In this document: piece after piece, positions 1 through 5,596 of the stretch
How positions within the stretch are numbered: position 1 is the first letter of the stretch
Layout of the letters: each line of letters begins with the position of its first letter
Assembly (NCBI GenBank): GCA_946494635.1
Contig: CAMMCS010000102.1
Coordinates: 1-7,029 of the forward strand
Reading direction: 5' to 3'
DNA length: 7,029 nucleotides
DNA from: an uncultured Oscillibacter sp.
GTDB taxonomy: Bacteria; Bacillota; Clostridia; Oscillospirales; Oscillospiraceae
Made by a program: the position numbers and the translations under genes
Notes under the pieces: generated by a model
What the model saw: the letters and a program-made list of their open reading frames with translations, nothing else
What the model was told of the DNA's origin: nothing
Databases searched by the model: none

Positions 1-43
1 CTGCTTGTAAGGCAGGTGCTCTAACCAGCTGAGCTATGCTCCC
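1..43 (-). tRNA. tRNA-Val (anticodon TAC), 3' part missing
   Basis: Read on the minus strand, the sequence opens with a 7-nt acceptor strand GGGAGCA, then TA at positions 8-9. A D-arm follows, with stem GCTC/GAGC and loop AGCTGGTTA. The anticodon stem CCTGC carries loop CTTACAA, which places TAC at positions 34-36, so it decodes valine GUA and related codons. The window ends inside the 3' strand of the anticodon stem, so the variable loop, T-arm and 3' acceptor strand are not seen. Identity rests on the anticodon only. Confidence 0.93.
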
Positions 44-74
44 CGATTGCCGCTCTTGTCAGACGGCAAAAGTT

Positions 75-103
75 ATTATACTCGACTTACCCTGTTCTGT
101 CAA
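75..103 (-). promoter_or_regulatory. Perfect-consensus sigma-A promoter for the tRNA
   Basis: On the minus strand TTGACA (98-103) and TATAAT (75-80) are separated by exactly 17 nt, matching the housekeeping consensus at all 12 positions. The predicted transcript starts near 68, about 25 nt before the tRNA 5' end. The -35 box begins only 8 bp after the hslO stop codon, and no intrinsic terminator lies between. The tRNA therefore has its own strong promoter and may also receive read-through from the upstream operon. Confidence 0.93.
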
Positions 104-111
104 CTGGAAAT

Positions 112-1011
112 TTAAATTTTCTGCCTTTTTTTCTGGATCGACGCCACCATGGCCTCCAGCTCCTCCCGGCTGAAGTGCTGAACGCTGTCACAGAAGCGGC
201 AGGTCAGGTCCGCGCTGCCCTGCTCGTCAATCATGGCCTGCAGCTCCTCCGCCCCCAGGCTGATGAGGGCCCGTTCCATCCGGTCCCGGCTGCAGTGGCA
301 GCGGTAAGCGATGGGACTCCTCTCCAGGATCTCCAGGTCAAAGTCAGACAAGGCCCGCCGCAGCATGGCCTCCGGGTCCGGATTCTCCTGCAGCAGTCCC
401 GTCACCGGGCCGGCGGCCAGGATGCTCCCCTCCACCTTGGCAATGGTATCCTCGCCGGCACCGGGCAGCAGCTGGATCAGATACCCGCCGGCGGCCAGCA
501 CGCTCTGATCCCTGTCCACCAGTACCCCCAGGCCGCAGGCTGTGGGGATCTGCTCTGACTCCACGAAATAGGCCGCCAGATCCTCTGCGATCTCGCCGCC
601 CAGCAGGCCCACGCTGCCCACATAGGGCTCCTTCATATTCAGATCCCGGATCACTGTCAGCGTTCCCTCGCGGCCCACGGCGGCGCCCACGTCCAGCTTG
701 CCGTCCGGCCGCAGCGGCAGATCCACCTGCGGGTTATCAACGGTCCCCCGGACATTTCCCTGGTTATCAGACACCGCCAGAATGGCCCCCAGGGGGCCTC
801 CCCCCTTAACCTGCAAAGTCACGCTGGCGCCGTCCTCCTTCAGGGCGTTGCCCATCATGGAGGCAGCCGCCAGGGTGCGCCCCAGGGCCGCCGTGGCCAC
901 CGGCAGAGTCTTATGGATCTGCCGGGCCCGCTCCGTCAGGTCCCGGGTAGAGACCGCCACCGCCTTTACAAAACCATCCCTGGAGATGGCCCGGATCAGT
1001 TGATCGCTCAT
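112..1011 (-). CDS. hslO: Hsp33 redox-regulated molecular chaperone
   Basis: Hsp33 is a cytoplasmic holdase chaperone. Oxidative stress with heat releases its zinc, forms disulfides and unfolds the C-terminal switch, exposing a client-binding surface. The 299-residue product has the normal family length. The N-terminal core includes the opening DQLIRAIS, a GNALK segment near residue 54 and a GGPLGAI segment near 71. The C-terminal zinc-binding redox switch is complete: CxC at C238/C240 and CxxC at C271/C274, separated by 30 residues. The gene follows the methyltransferase gene by 31 bp on the same strand, so it is probably the last protein gene of the yerC operon. Its ribosome binding site is weak (AGCGGGA about 11 nt before the ATG), which could mean partial translational coupling. 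Function is secure from the cysteine signature and the overall sequence. Confidence 0.97.
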   Translation of the reverse strand: MSDQLIRAISRDGFVKAVAVSTRDLTERARQIHKTLPVATAALGRTLAAASMMGNALKEDGASVTLQVKGGGPLGAILAVSDNQGNVRGTVDNPQVDLPLRPDGKLDVGAAVGREGTLTVIRDLNMKEPYVGSVGLLGGEIAEDLAAYFVESEQIPTACGLGVLVDRDQSVLAAGGYLIQLLPGAGEDTIAKVEGSILAAGPVTGLLQENPDPEAMLRRALSDFDLEILERSPIAYRCHCSRDRMERALISLGAEELQAMIDEQGSADLTCRFCDSVQHFSREELEAMVASIQKKRQKI

Positions 1012-1042
1012 AATCGTATAATCCCGCTTTCCTTGATTTGTG

Positions 1043-1795
1043 TCAGTTCAGAGGTTTTCTGCACTGGAAAATCCACCGGTCCTCCTCCGGCCGGGGAGGC
1101 CGGCTGGTCAGATCCCCGGTGACTGTAACCGCGCAGAACCCCGCGTCTTTTAGATAGGATTCCAGCTCCTCCCGGCTCCAGGCCCGCTCCCGGTGCTCCT
1201 CAAAGGCCCTGTTCCAGGAGCCCTGCCCGTTCTCCTGAAACAAATCCACCTGATAGGTGCAGATTCCCGTCTTCTCCGAGAAGAACGTCCGCCAGACGCA
1301 GAAGCTGTCCTCCGTCTCATCCAGGTACACCTGGCCATCCATCCGCCGGAGCTTCCAGGGGGTGTTGACATCAAAGTAGAACACGCCCCCCGGCCTCAGG
1401 CAGCCGCACACCCGCCGAAAGGTCTCCCGCAGGTCTGACGTCCGGGTCAGGTAGTTCAGGGAGTCCAGGGTGGAAATGGCCGCGTCCACCGTCATCCCCA
1501 GCCGCAGCCGCGGCATGGCCTGGTGGAGAAACAGCGGCGACCGCTCCCCCAGCGGCTCCGCCTTTCGGGCCGCCTGGGTCAGCATCTCCTCTGATCCGTC
1601 CGCGGCAATGACCCGGTATCCCTTCTCTGCCAGCAGGCAGGCGATGGTGCCGGTGCCGCAGGCCAGATCCAGCACTGTCTCCACCGGCGGGCGGCTCCTG
1701 CGGAACTGCCGGATGAGATATGCCGCCCGGCGGGCATGCTCGGCGTCCGCTGTCAGCGCATCATAGCTGGCGGCCAGGGCATCATAGCTGCTCAT
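1043..1795 (-). CDS. Class I SAM-dependent methyltransferase, substrate unknown
   Basis: This 250-residue protein has the Rossmann-like class I methyltransferase fold. Motif I is VLDLACGTG at residues 41-49 (SAM-binding glycine loop). An acidic residue after strand 2 lies in AADGSEEM (about 65-71) and should bind the SAM ribose. A DSLNYL segment (about 111-116) and LRPGGVFYFDVNT (about 133-145) match the later motifs. It resembles Methyltransf_25/YqeM-like proteins, which are often labelled generically; small molecule, RNA or protein substrates are all possible. There are no membrane segments, so it should be cytoplasmic. The start is well placed: its ATG overlaps the stop of the upstream yerC-like gene as ATGA (1792-1795), the usual mark of translational coupling, with AAGGA about 12 nt upstream. 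The fold is certain, the substrate is not. Confidence 0.92.
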   Translation of the reverse strand: MSSYDALAASYDALTADAEHARRAAYLIRQFRRSRPPVETVLDLACGTGTIACLLAEKGYRVIAADGSEEMLTQAARKAEPLGERSPLFLHQAMPRLRLGMTVDAAISTLDSLNYLTRTSDLRETFRRVCGCLRPGGVFYFDVNTPWKLRRMDGQVYLDETEDSFCVWRTFFSEKTGICTYQVDLFQENGQGSWNRAFEEHRERAWSREELESYLKDAGFCAVTVTGDLTSRPPRPEEDRWIFQCRKPLN

Positions 1796-2094
1796 TTCTG
1801 CCTGTCCTTTTTCTTATACCGGGCAAAGATCTTCTCATAGGCGCCGGTGCCGTAGCTCAGGGACCGGTTTACCCGGCTGATGGTGGCGCTGGAAGCCCCT
1901 GTGCGCTCCAGGATCTCATTGTAGATCATACCGTCATCCAGCAGAGAGGCCACCTCGAACCGCTGCTCCATACTCCGCAGCTCTGAGACCGTACACAGAT
2001 CCTGGAAAAACGCGTAGCACTCCTCCTCGTCCTTCAGCAGGAGGATCGCCTTGTACAGCTCACCGTTCTTTTCCTTCTTGCCGATCTTTACCAT
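1792..2094 (-). CDS. yerC: YerC/YecD-family TrpR-superfamily DNA-binding protein
   Basis: The 100-residue all-helical protein has the size and sequence of the YerC/YecD family, small proteins related to the Trp repressor. The conserved core runs from about residue 25 (CYAFFQDLCTVSEL) through SMEQRFEVASLL (41-52) into a helix-turn-helix: YNEILERTGASSATISRVNRSL at about 58-79, where SSATISRVNR is the recognition helix. The family is thought to regulate transcription, but its effector and targets are poorly known. It is the first gene of a three-gene operon with the methyltransferase and Hsp33. AAAGGG lies about 7 nt before the ATG. A basic tail (KKKDRQK) closes the protein. TrpR relatives often control their own promoters, so the dyads over the -35 region and beside it are plausible targets; that is inference. 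Confidence 0.9.
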   Translation of the reverse strand: MVKIGKKEKNGELYKAILLLKDEEECYAFFQDLCTVSELRSMEQRFEVASLLDDGMIYNEILERTGASSATISRVNRSLSYGTGAYEKIFARYKKKDRQK

Positions 2095-2153
2095 ATCCGC
2101 ACCCTTTCCGGAACTCTCCAGCTGATTCGCGGCCTCGTGCCGCCGTCCTGTTT

Positions 2154-2182
2154 ATTTTAGCACTCTAACGTGCGAACGTAAA
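2154..2182 (-). promoter_or_regulatory. Promoter of the yerC-methyltransferase-hslO operon, with overlapping dyad
   Basis: On the minus strand TTTACG (2177-2182) and TAAAAT (2154-2159) are 17 nt apart, a good sigma-A match, giving a leader of about 50 nt before the yerC-like ATG. An imperfect inverted repeat, TAACGT-N4-ACGTAA on the plus strand (2166-2181), covers the -35 box and part of the spacer and could be an operator. The leader contains a small hairpin at 2129-2143 (GCGGC/GCCGC with a 5-nt loop). Confidence 0.75.
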
Positions 2183-2195
2183 GGGGGGCGGGCCA

Positions 2196-2220
2196 GAAAA
2201 TTTTCACACTTTAAAGTGTG
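2196..2220. promoter_or_regulatory. Adjacent perfect palindromes in the divergent intergenic region
   Basis: GAAAATTTTC (2196-2205) is a 10-bp perfect palindrome. It abuts CACACTTTAAAGTGTG (2205-2220), a 16-bp perfect palindrome. They lie between the leftward operon promoter and the rightward DUF3298 gene, where a dimeric regulator could act on one or both. No good plus-strand promoter was recognised; TTTAAA in the centre of the palindrome could serve as a -10 but lacks a matching -35. Which regulator binds, if any, is unknown. Confidence 0.55.
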
Positions 2221-2291
2221 CCGCGCACCTCCGCCGCCGGTTTTTCATAGGCTGGTGCAAATCACTGCCTTTGCGGAAGGAGCGGCGCGAT

Positions 2292-2987
2292 ATGAAAGAA
2301 CCCCTCACCTGTCTGCACACCGAGCCCATGGCCGCGGAGCGGGAATGGACCGTGGACGAGATCCCGGCCCTCTCTGCCGCCGTGTCCCTGCCGGAGCCGG
2401 TGCCGGCGGCGGACAAAGTCTCCCGGCGGATCCGGCGGTACTATCAGCTTCAGTGCCGTTCCTTCCTGCGATACTGCGAAAGCGTGCTGCTGCCTCAGGC
2501 GGAGGCAGAGGTCCGCGCGGCCCTGGCGGCCAGCAGGCCCCTGCCGAAGTTTCACGCAGAGCTCTCCTACCGGATTACCTATAATGAAGGCGGGCTGTGG
2601 AGCCTCTACACCCAGTCGCGGGAGAGCGGCCCCGGCGGAACCGCTCTTCTTCTCCGCCACGGAGACACCTGGGATCTGGCCAGCGGCTATCCGGTGCCCC
2701 TGCGGGCGTTCTTTCCAAAGCGAAGCGGCTGGCGGCGCCGCCTGCTGGAAGCTGCGGAGGCTGAGGCGCTTCAGCGGCAGGCGGCAGGCGTCTCCCGATA
2801 CCATGAGGGCGTCCGGCGGAAGCTGCGCCGCCACTTCAACCCTCAAAACTACTACCTCACGGCAGACGGCCTGGCCTTTTTCTACCCCATGTACGCCATT
2901 GCTCCGGCGGCAGAGGGGATCCCCGTGTTTCTGGCGCCGAAGGAGGCGCAGCCGCAGTCCCCGCGGCAGCACAGTGCTACGGAGTGA
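2292..2987 (+). CDS. DUF3298-type (RsiV C-terminal domain-like) protein, no membrane anchor
   Basis: The C-terminal part, roughly residues 135-216, carries the DUF3298 pattern: a YYLTADGLAFFYPMYAIAP segment (188-205) followed by AEGIPVFLAP (207-216). In known members this ends an extracytoplasmic domain, for example in the anti-sigma factor RsiV, where the region senses lysozyme, and in PdaC-like cell wall proteins. The middle part (about 41-115) may be a degenerate DUF4163-like region with SYRITYNEGGLWSL. No signal peptide, lipobox or transmembrane helix is visible and no sigma factor gene is adjacent, so the role is unknown and the protein appears cytoplasmic. I chose the ATG at 2292 (231 residues) because AAGGAG at 2277-2282 stands 9 nt before it; a TTG at 2271 is also in frame but lies upstream of that site. 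The gene is monocistronic and ends at a strong terminator. Confidence 0.75.
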   Translation: MKEPLTCLHTEPMAAEREWTVDEIPALSAAVSLPEPVPAADKVSRRIRRYYQLQCRSFLRYCESVLLPQAEAEVRAALAASRPLPKFHAELSYRITYNEGGLWSLYTQSRESGPGGTALLLRHGDTWDLASGYPVPLRAFFPKRSGWRRRLLEAAEAEALQRQAAGVSRYHEGVRRKLRRHFNPQNYYLTADGLAFFYPMYAIAPAAEGIPVFLAPKEAQPQSPRQHSATE

Positions 2988-3032
2988 CGGTTCGACCCCC
3001 TCCCGGCGCGTTCTTTGGGCTCCGCCCCGCGA

Positions 3033-3067
3033 AAAAAACGGAAGCGGCATAGCCGCTTCCGTTTTTT
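3033..3067. terminator. Bidirectional intrinsic terminator between convergent genes
   Basis: A 16-bp perfect stem with arms at 3033-3048 and 3052-3067 and a 3-nt loop has a GC-rich core (CGGAAGCGGC) flanked by A6 on one side and T6 on the other. It therefore works as a rho-independent terminator in both directions, ending the DUF3298 gene on the plus strand and the symporter gene on the minus strand. Confidence 0.95.
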
Positions 3068-3118
3068 CAACCGTTCTTCAGCTCCCGGTCGTTCTCCGGC
3101 AGAAGGGCTGCTTCGCCT

Positions 3119-4498
3119 TCAGCCCCTCTTGTGGGGAAGTCCCTTCACCACCACACCGGTCAGGGCAAAGAGGGCGATGGCATTGGGAATGACCATCAGG
3201 AAGTTGAACATGTCTGTCAGGGCCCACACCAGATCATTGGAGGTGACAGTGCCCAGGAAGATAAACACCAGGGCCACTACTGTATAGATGACCGTGCTCT
3301 TCTGCCCAAACAGATAGATCACATTGATCTTGCCGAAAAGATTCCATCCCAGGATTGTGGAAAAGGCAAAGAAGAACAGGCAGATGGCCACAAAAGCGGA
3401 GCCCAGTCCCGTGCCCATGACGGTGCCGAAGGCCGTCTGGGCCAGGTTGGCGCTGTCCAGCTGGCCCGTGACCGCGCCTACATAGCCGTCAGCCAGAGGG
3501 CCGCCGTCCGTATAGAGCGTGGAGATGATCACCAGGGCATTGAGGGTCAGTACCACAAAGGTGTCGATAAACACGCTGATCATGGCTACCACGCCCTGCT
3601 CGTGGGGATCCTTTACATTGGCCTGTGCATGGGCGTGGGGAGTAGAGCCCATGCCCGCCTCGTTGGAGAAGAGCCCCCGCTTGGCGCCCTGGCTGACGGC
3701 GATTTTCAGCGCCGCGCCGAAGCTGCCGCCGATGATGGCCTGGGGCTGGAAGGCGTACCGGAAAATCATGCCGAAGGTCTCCGGAATATACCGGAAGCGC
3801 ACCGCCAGCACCGCGACGGCGCCCACCAGGAAAATCGCCGCCATCACAGGCACCAGCTTCTCCGTCACGGAGGCCAGGCGCTGCACACCGCCCAGGAAAA
3901 TAAATGCGCAGATCACCACCAGGACAATCCCCGTGATCCAGGAGGGGATGTGGAAGGCGGTCTCAAAGGTGGAGCCGATGGAGTTGGACTGGACCATACA
4001 GCCCATGCAGCCCAGGGCCAGGACAATGGCCACGGCGAAGAAGCCCGCCAGGAACCTGCCGAAGCCGCCCTTGAAGGCCGTGGTGATGTAATACACCGGC
4101 CCGCCGTGGTAGCTGCCGTCATCCCCGTGCTTCCGGGTCCGGATGGCCATGGTGGCCTCCGCGTAAATCGTGGCCATTCCGAAAAAGGCGATCACCCACA
4201 TCCAGAAGATGGCGCCGGGGCCGCCGGCAAGAATGGCGCCGGCGGAGCCCACGATGTTTCCGGTTCCCACCTGGGCGGCAATGGCAGTGGCCACAGCCTG
4301 GAAGGAGCTCATCCCCCGTTCCTGCCGCCCGCCCCGGAGAGACATGTTGCCGAACAGGCGGCGCATGCCCTCCCCAAAATAGCGGATCTGGACAAAACGG
4401 GTGCGGATTGTGTACCACAGGCCCACGCCCACCAGCAGGAACACCAGGATGTAGTCCGACAAGTATGTATTGATGGTTTGTACAATTTCCAGCAGCAT
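3119..4498 (-). CDS. AGCS-family sodium:alanine/glycine symporter, probably a glycine importer
   Basis: This 459-residue polytopic membrane protein belongs to the alanine or glycine:cation symporter family (AlsT/DagA-like), which imports small amino acids with Na+. Characteristic segments are QVGTGNIVGSAGAILAGGPG (about 76-95), the adjoining FWMWVIAFFGMATIYAEATMA, and KRGLFSNEAGMGSTPHAHAQ (about 273-292). About 11 hydrophobic segments run from residue 16 to the C-terminus and the length is normal. The ATG at 4498 is preferred because GGAGGG lies 7 nt upstream; a TTG at 4513 reads through that ribosome binding site and is unlikely. A glycine riboswitch in its leader points to glycine as a main substrate, although the family also carries alanine and the protein alone cannot decide. 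The gene is transcribed singly, with its own promoter and terminator. Confidence 0.95.
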   Translation of the reverse strand: MLLEIVQTINTYLSDYILVFLLVGVGLWYTIRTRFVQIRYFGEGMRRLFGNMSLRGGRQERGMSSFQAVATAIAAQVGTGNIVGSAGAILAGGPGAIFWMWVIAFFGMATIYAEATMAIRTRKHGDDGSYHGGPVYYITTAFKGGFGRFLAGFFAVAIVLALGCMGCMVQSNSIGSTFETAFHIPSWITGIVLVVICAFIFLGGVQRLASVTEKLVPVMAAIFLVGAVAVLAVRFRYIPETFGMIFRYAFQPQAIIGGSFGAALKIAVSQGAKRGLFSNEAGMGSTPHAHAQANVKDPHEQGVVAMISVFIDTFVVLTLNALVIISTLYTDGGPLADGYVGAVTGQLDSANLAQTAFGTVMGTGLGSAFVAICLFFFAFSTILGWNLFGKINVIYLFGQKSTVIYTVVALVFIFLGTVTSNDLVWALTDMFNFLMVIPNAIALFALTGVVVKGLPHKRG

Positions 4499-4511
4499 TG
4501 GTTTTCCCTCC

Positions 4512-4541
4512 AAAAAATAAGAACGGCCTGGCAGCCGCTCT
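4512..4541 (-). terminator. Riboswitch-controlled intrinsic terminator before the symporter start
   Basis: On the minus strand AGAGCGGC (4534-4541) pairs with GCCGTTCT (4520-4527) in an 8-bp stem with one G-U pair and a 6-nt loop. TA and T6 (4512-4517) follow. The T-run directly abuts the GGAGGG ribosome binding site, so transcripts stopping here lack the coding region. The 5' arm, together with two adjoining bases, forms CCAGAGC (4537-4543), which is complementary to part of the second riboswitch aptamer. That makes this the likely expression platform. A separate small hairpin (GCGCG/CGCGC, 4560-4573) lies between it and the aptamer. Confidence 0.8.
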
Positions 4542-4584
4542 GGAAAGAAAGCCCGAAGAGCGCGCTGACGCGCACCCCCTGCTC

Positions 4585-4746
4585 CACTCTGTCCTTTTAC
4601 CTGAGAGATTCAGCGGTCCCCCGCCTTGCACCTTCGGTCCCCGTTTCCGGGCCTCTCCAGAGCCACATCCATTCTTAGTCCCCGCCCGGATCCCGGGCGC
4701 CTGAGAGTTTCACTCCTTCGGCAGGCCTGCGCCATTCCCCTAAGAA
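4585..4746 (-). promoter_or_regulatory. Tandem glycine riboswitch
   Basis: Two glycine aptamers are recognisable in the symporter leader. Aptamer I spans about 4672-4746: its P1 is TTCTTAG/CTAAGAA (4740-4746 with 4672-4678), with core CCGAAGGAG (4713-4721) and ACTCTCAGG, then a short hairpin CGCCCGG/CCGGGCG. After an 8-nt linker, aptamer II spans about 4585-4663. It has CTCTGGAGAG, a P3 hairpin CCCG-GAAA-CGGG, the core CCGAAGGTGCAAGG (4624-4637), and CTCTCAGGTAAAAGGAC (4591-4607) closing P1 with CAGAG. These match the conserved glycine riboswitch consensus. Aptamer I is compact and lacks a normal P3 arm. The class controls glycine cleavage or transport genes, as fits here. Confidence 0.95.
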
Positions 4747-4777
4747 CTTCGTTTGCCGTTATTTGGTTATCGGCTTT

Positions 4778-4806
4778 ACCTTACCATGGCCCGCTGCCGT
4801 TGTCAA
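4778..4806 (-). promoter_or_regulatory. Promoter of the glycine riboswitch and symporter gene
   Basis: On the minus strand a perfect TTGACA (4801-4806) stands 17 nt before TAAGGT (4778-4783), preceded by an extended -10 TGG. The -10 box itself is only a half match, so the extension is probably needed. Transcription would start near 4771, giving a leader of about 270 nt that includes the whole riboswitch. Confidence 0.75.
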
Positions 4807-4838
4807 TGGAGGTTTTTCACAAAAGTGCCCTTATAGAG

Positions 4839-4871
4839 CGGACAGCTGTCCGTTTTTCTCGGACAGCTGTC
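4839..4871. repeat. Two GACAGCTGTC palindromes 21 bp apart
   Basis: The first copy is a perfect 14-bp palindrome, CGGACAGCTGTCCG (4839-4852). The second, CGGACAGCTGTC (4860-4871), contains the same 10-bp palindromic core (4862-4871). The centres are 21 bp apart, two helical turns. Together the copies can also form a 12-bp hairpin with a 7-nt loop, flanked by a weak GCCCT/AGGGC pairing (4827-4831 with 4883-4887). There is no T-run after the large hairpin on either strand, so it is not a typical terminator. The repeats lie between the first MgtC-like gene's stop and the symporter promoter. Confidence 0.7.
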
Positions 4872-4891
4872 AAAAACATTTTAGGGCGCCC

Positions 4892-5584
4892 CTACAGCTC
4901 CTCCACAGACACAACGCCCTGCGTAGCGGTCATCTTGGGAATCAGCTGCTCTACCCGGCAGCGTTTGTTGAGCCGCAGGGTGAACAGCGCGCAGGCGTTG
5001 TGGGTCTCCGTCTCCGCGGATCGGGTGATCTCCATGTTTACCACCTTTACGTTTAGATCCCGGAAAAGCCGCAGCACATTGTCCAGGCAGGGCTTGTTGC
5101 TGTATTCCATATAGAGATTGACCTCCGGGGCGTTGTCCAGAATCCGGTATTCCAGTTTGGACAAAAACAGCTCCGCCGCCAGGATCAGCAGCGTTGCAAA
5201 AATACCGCCCTCGTAGAAGCCGCCGCCCAGGCACAGTCCCACAATAGCCGCCGCCCAAAGGCCGGCCGCCGTGGTCAGGCCCTTTACCCGGCGGCGGCGG
5301 GTGACGATAATGGCACCGGCCCCGATAAAGCCGATGCCGGCCACCACCTGGGCGCCCAGCCGGGCCATGTCCGTGTAATAATGCAGGTTCAGGTAAAGAA
5401 ACTGGCTGGTCAGGGTGGTCATGGCCGCCCCCAGGCAGATCAGGATATGCGTCCGGAATCCCGCCGGCCGGCGTTTGTACTCCCGCTCCAGTCCGATCAG
5501 GCCGCCGCAGATTACCGCCAGCAGCATCCGCAGTGTGGTGGACAGCATGGTGACATCCCGCACGCCGTCAAAGATTGCCAGCAT
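4892..5584 (-). CDS. MgtC/SapB-family membrane protein (downstream paralogue)
   Basis: The 230-residue protein has the MgtC/SapB N-terminal membrane domain: about four or five hydrophobic helices with the conserved GGLIGLEREYKRRPAGFRTH (27-46), GIGFIGAGAII (83-93) and KGLTTAAGLWAAA (101-113). A soluble C-terminal domain follows, roughly residues 153-230, probably the ACT-like fold seen in MgtC. Family members act in the inner membrane. They are linked to growth in low magnesium, acid and virulence, and MgtC modulates the F1Fo ATPase in Salmonella, but transport activity is not established. The exact role here is unknown. AGGAGG stands 8 nt before the ATG and overlaps the stop codon of the upstream paralogue (TGAGGAGG), so the two genes are probably co-transcribed and coupled. 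Confidence 0.92.
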   Translation of the reverse strand: MLAIFDGVRDVTMLSTTLRMLLAVICGGLIGLEREYKRRPAGFRTHILICLGAAMTTLTSQFLYLNLHYYTDMARLGAQVVAGIGFIGAGAIIVTRRRRVKGLTTAAGLWAAAIVGLCLGGGFYEGGIFATLLILAAELFLSKLEYRILDNAPEVNLYMEYSNKPCLDNVLRLFRDLNVKVVNMEITRSAETETHNACALFTLRLNKRCRVEQLIPKMTATQGVVSVEEL

Positions 5585-5596
5585 TTTCCCGCCTCC

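Noticed and set aside
2157..2183. A full CIRCE (HrcA) operator in front of the hslO operon
   Set aside because: Only the left arm TTAGCACTC is present; the sequence 9 nt further on matches the required right arm at 2 of 9 positions. It is kept only as a half-site observation.
2262..3050. A 262-codon minus-strand open frame opposite the DUF3298 gene
   Set aside because: The plus-strand frame has a good ribosome binding site and a DUF3298 pattern. The minus frame begins inside the terminator hairpin and resembles nothing.
3131..4678. A 515-codon plus-strand open frame antisense to the symporter gene and riboswitch
   Set aside because: Composition is dominated by His, Gly, Asp and Gln with no family resemblance, it lies opposite a certain gene, and it reads through the riboswitch. 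It is a by-product of the GC-rich codons of the real gene.
4839..4871. The large hairpin as an intrinsic terminator for the MgtC-like operon
   Set aside because: The sequence after the 12-bp stem on the minus strand is CGCTCTATAAGG, without a T-run, so it does not fit a rho-independent terminator.
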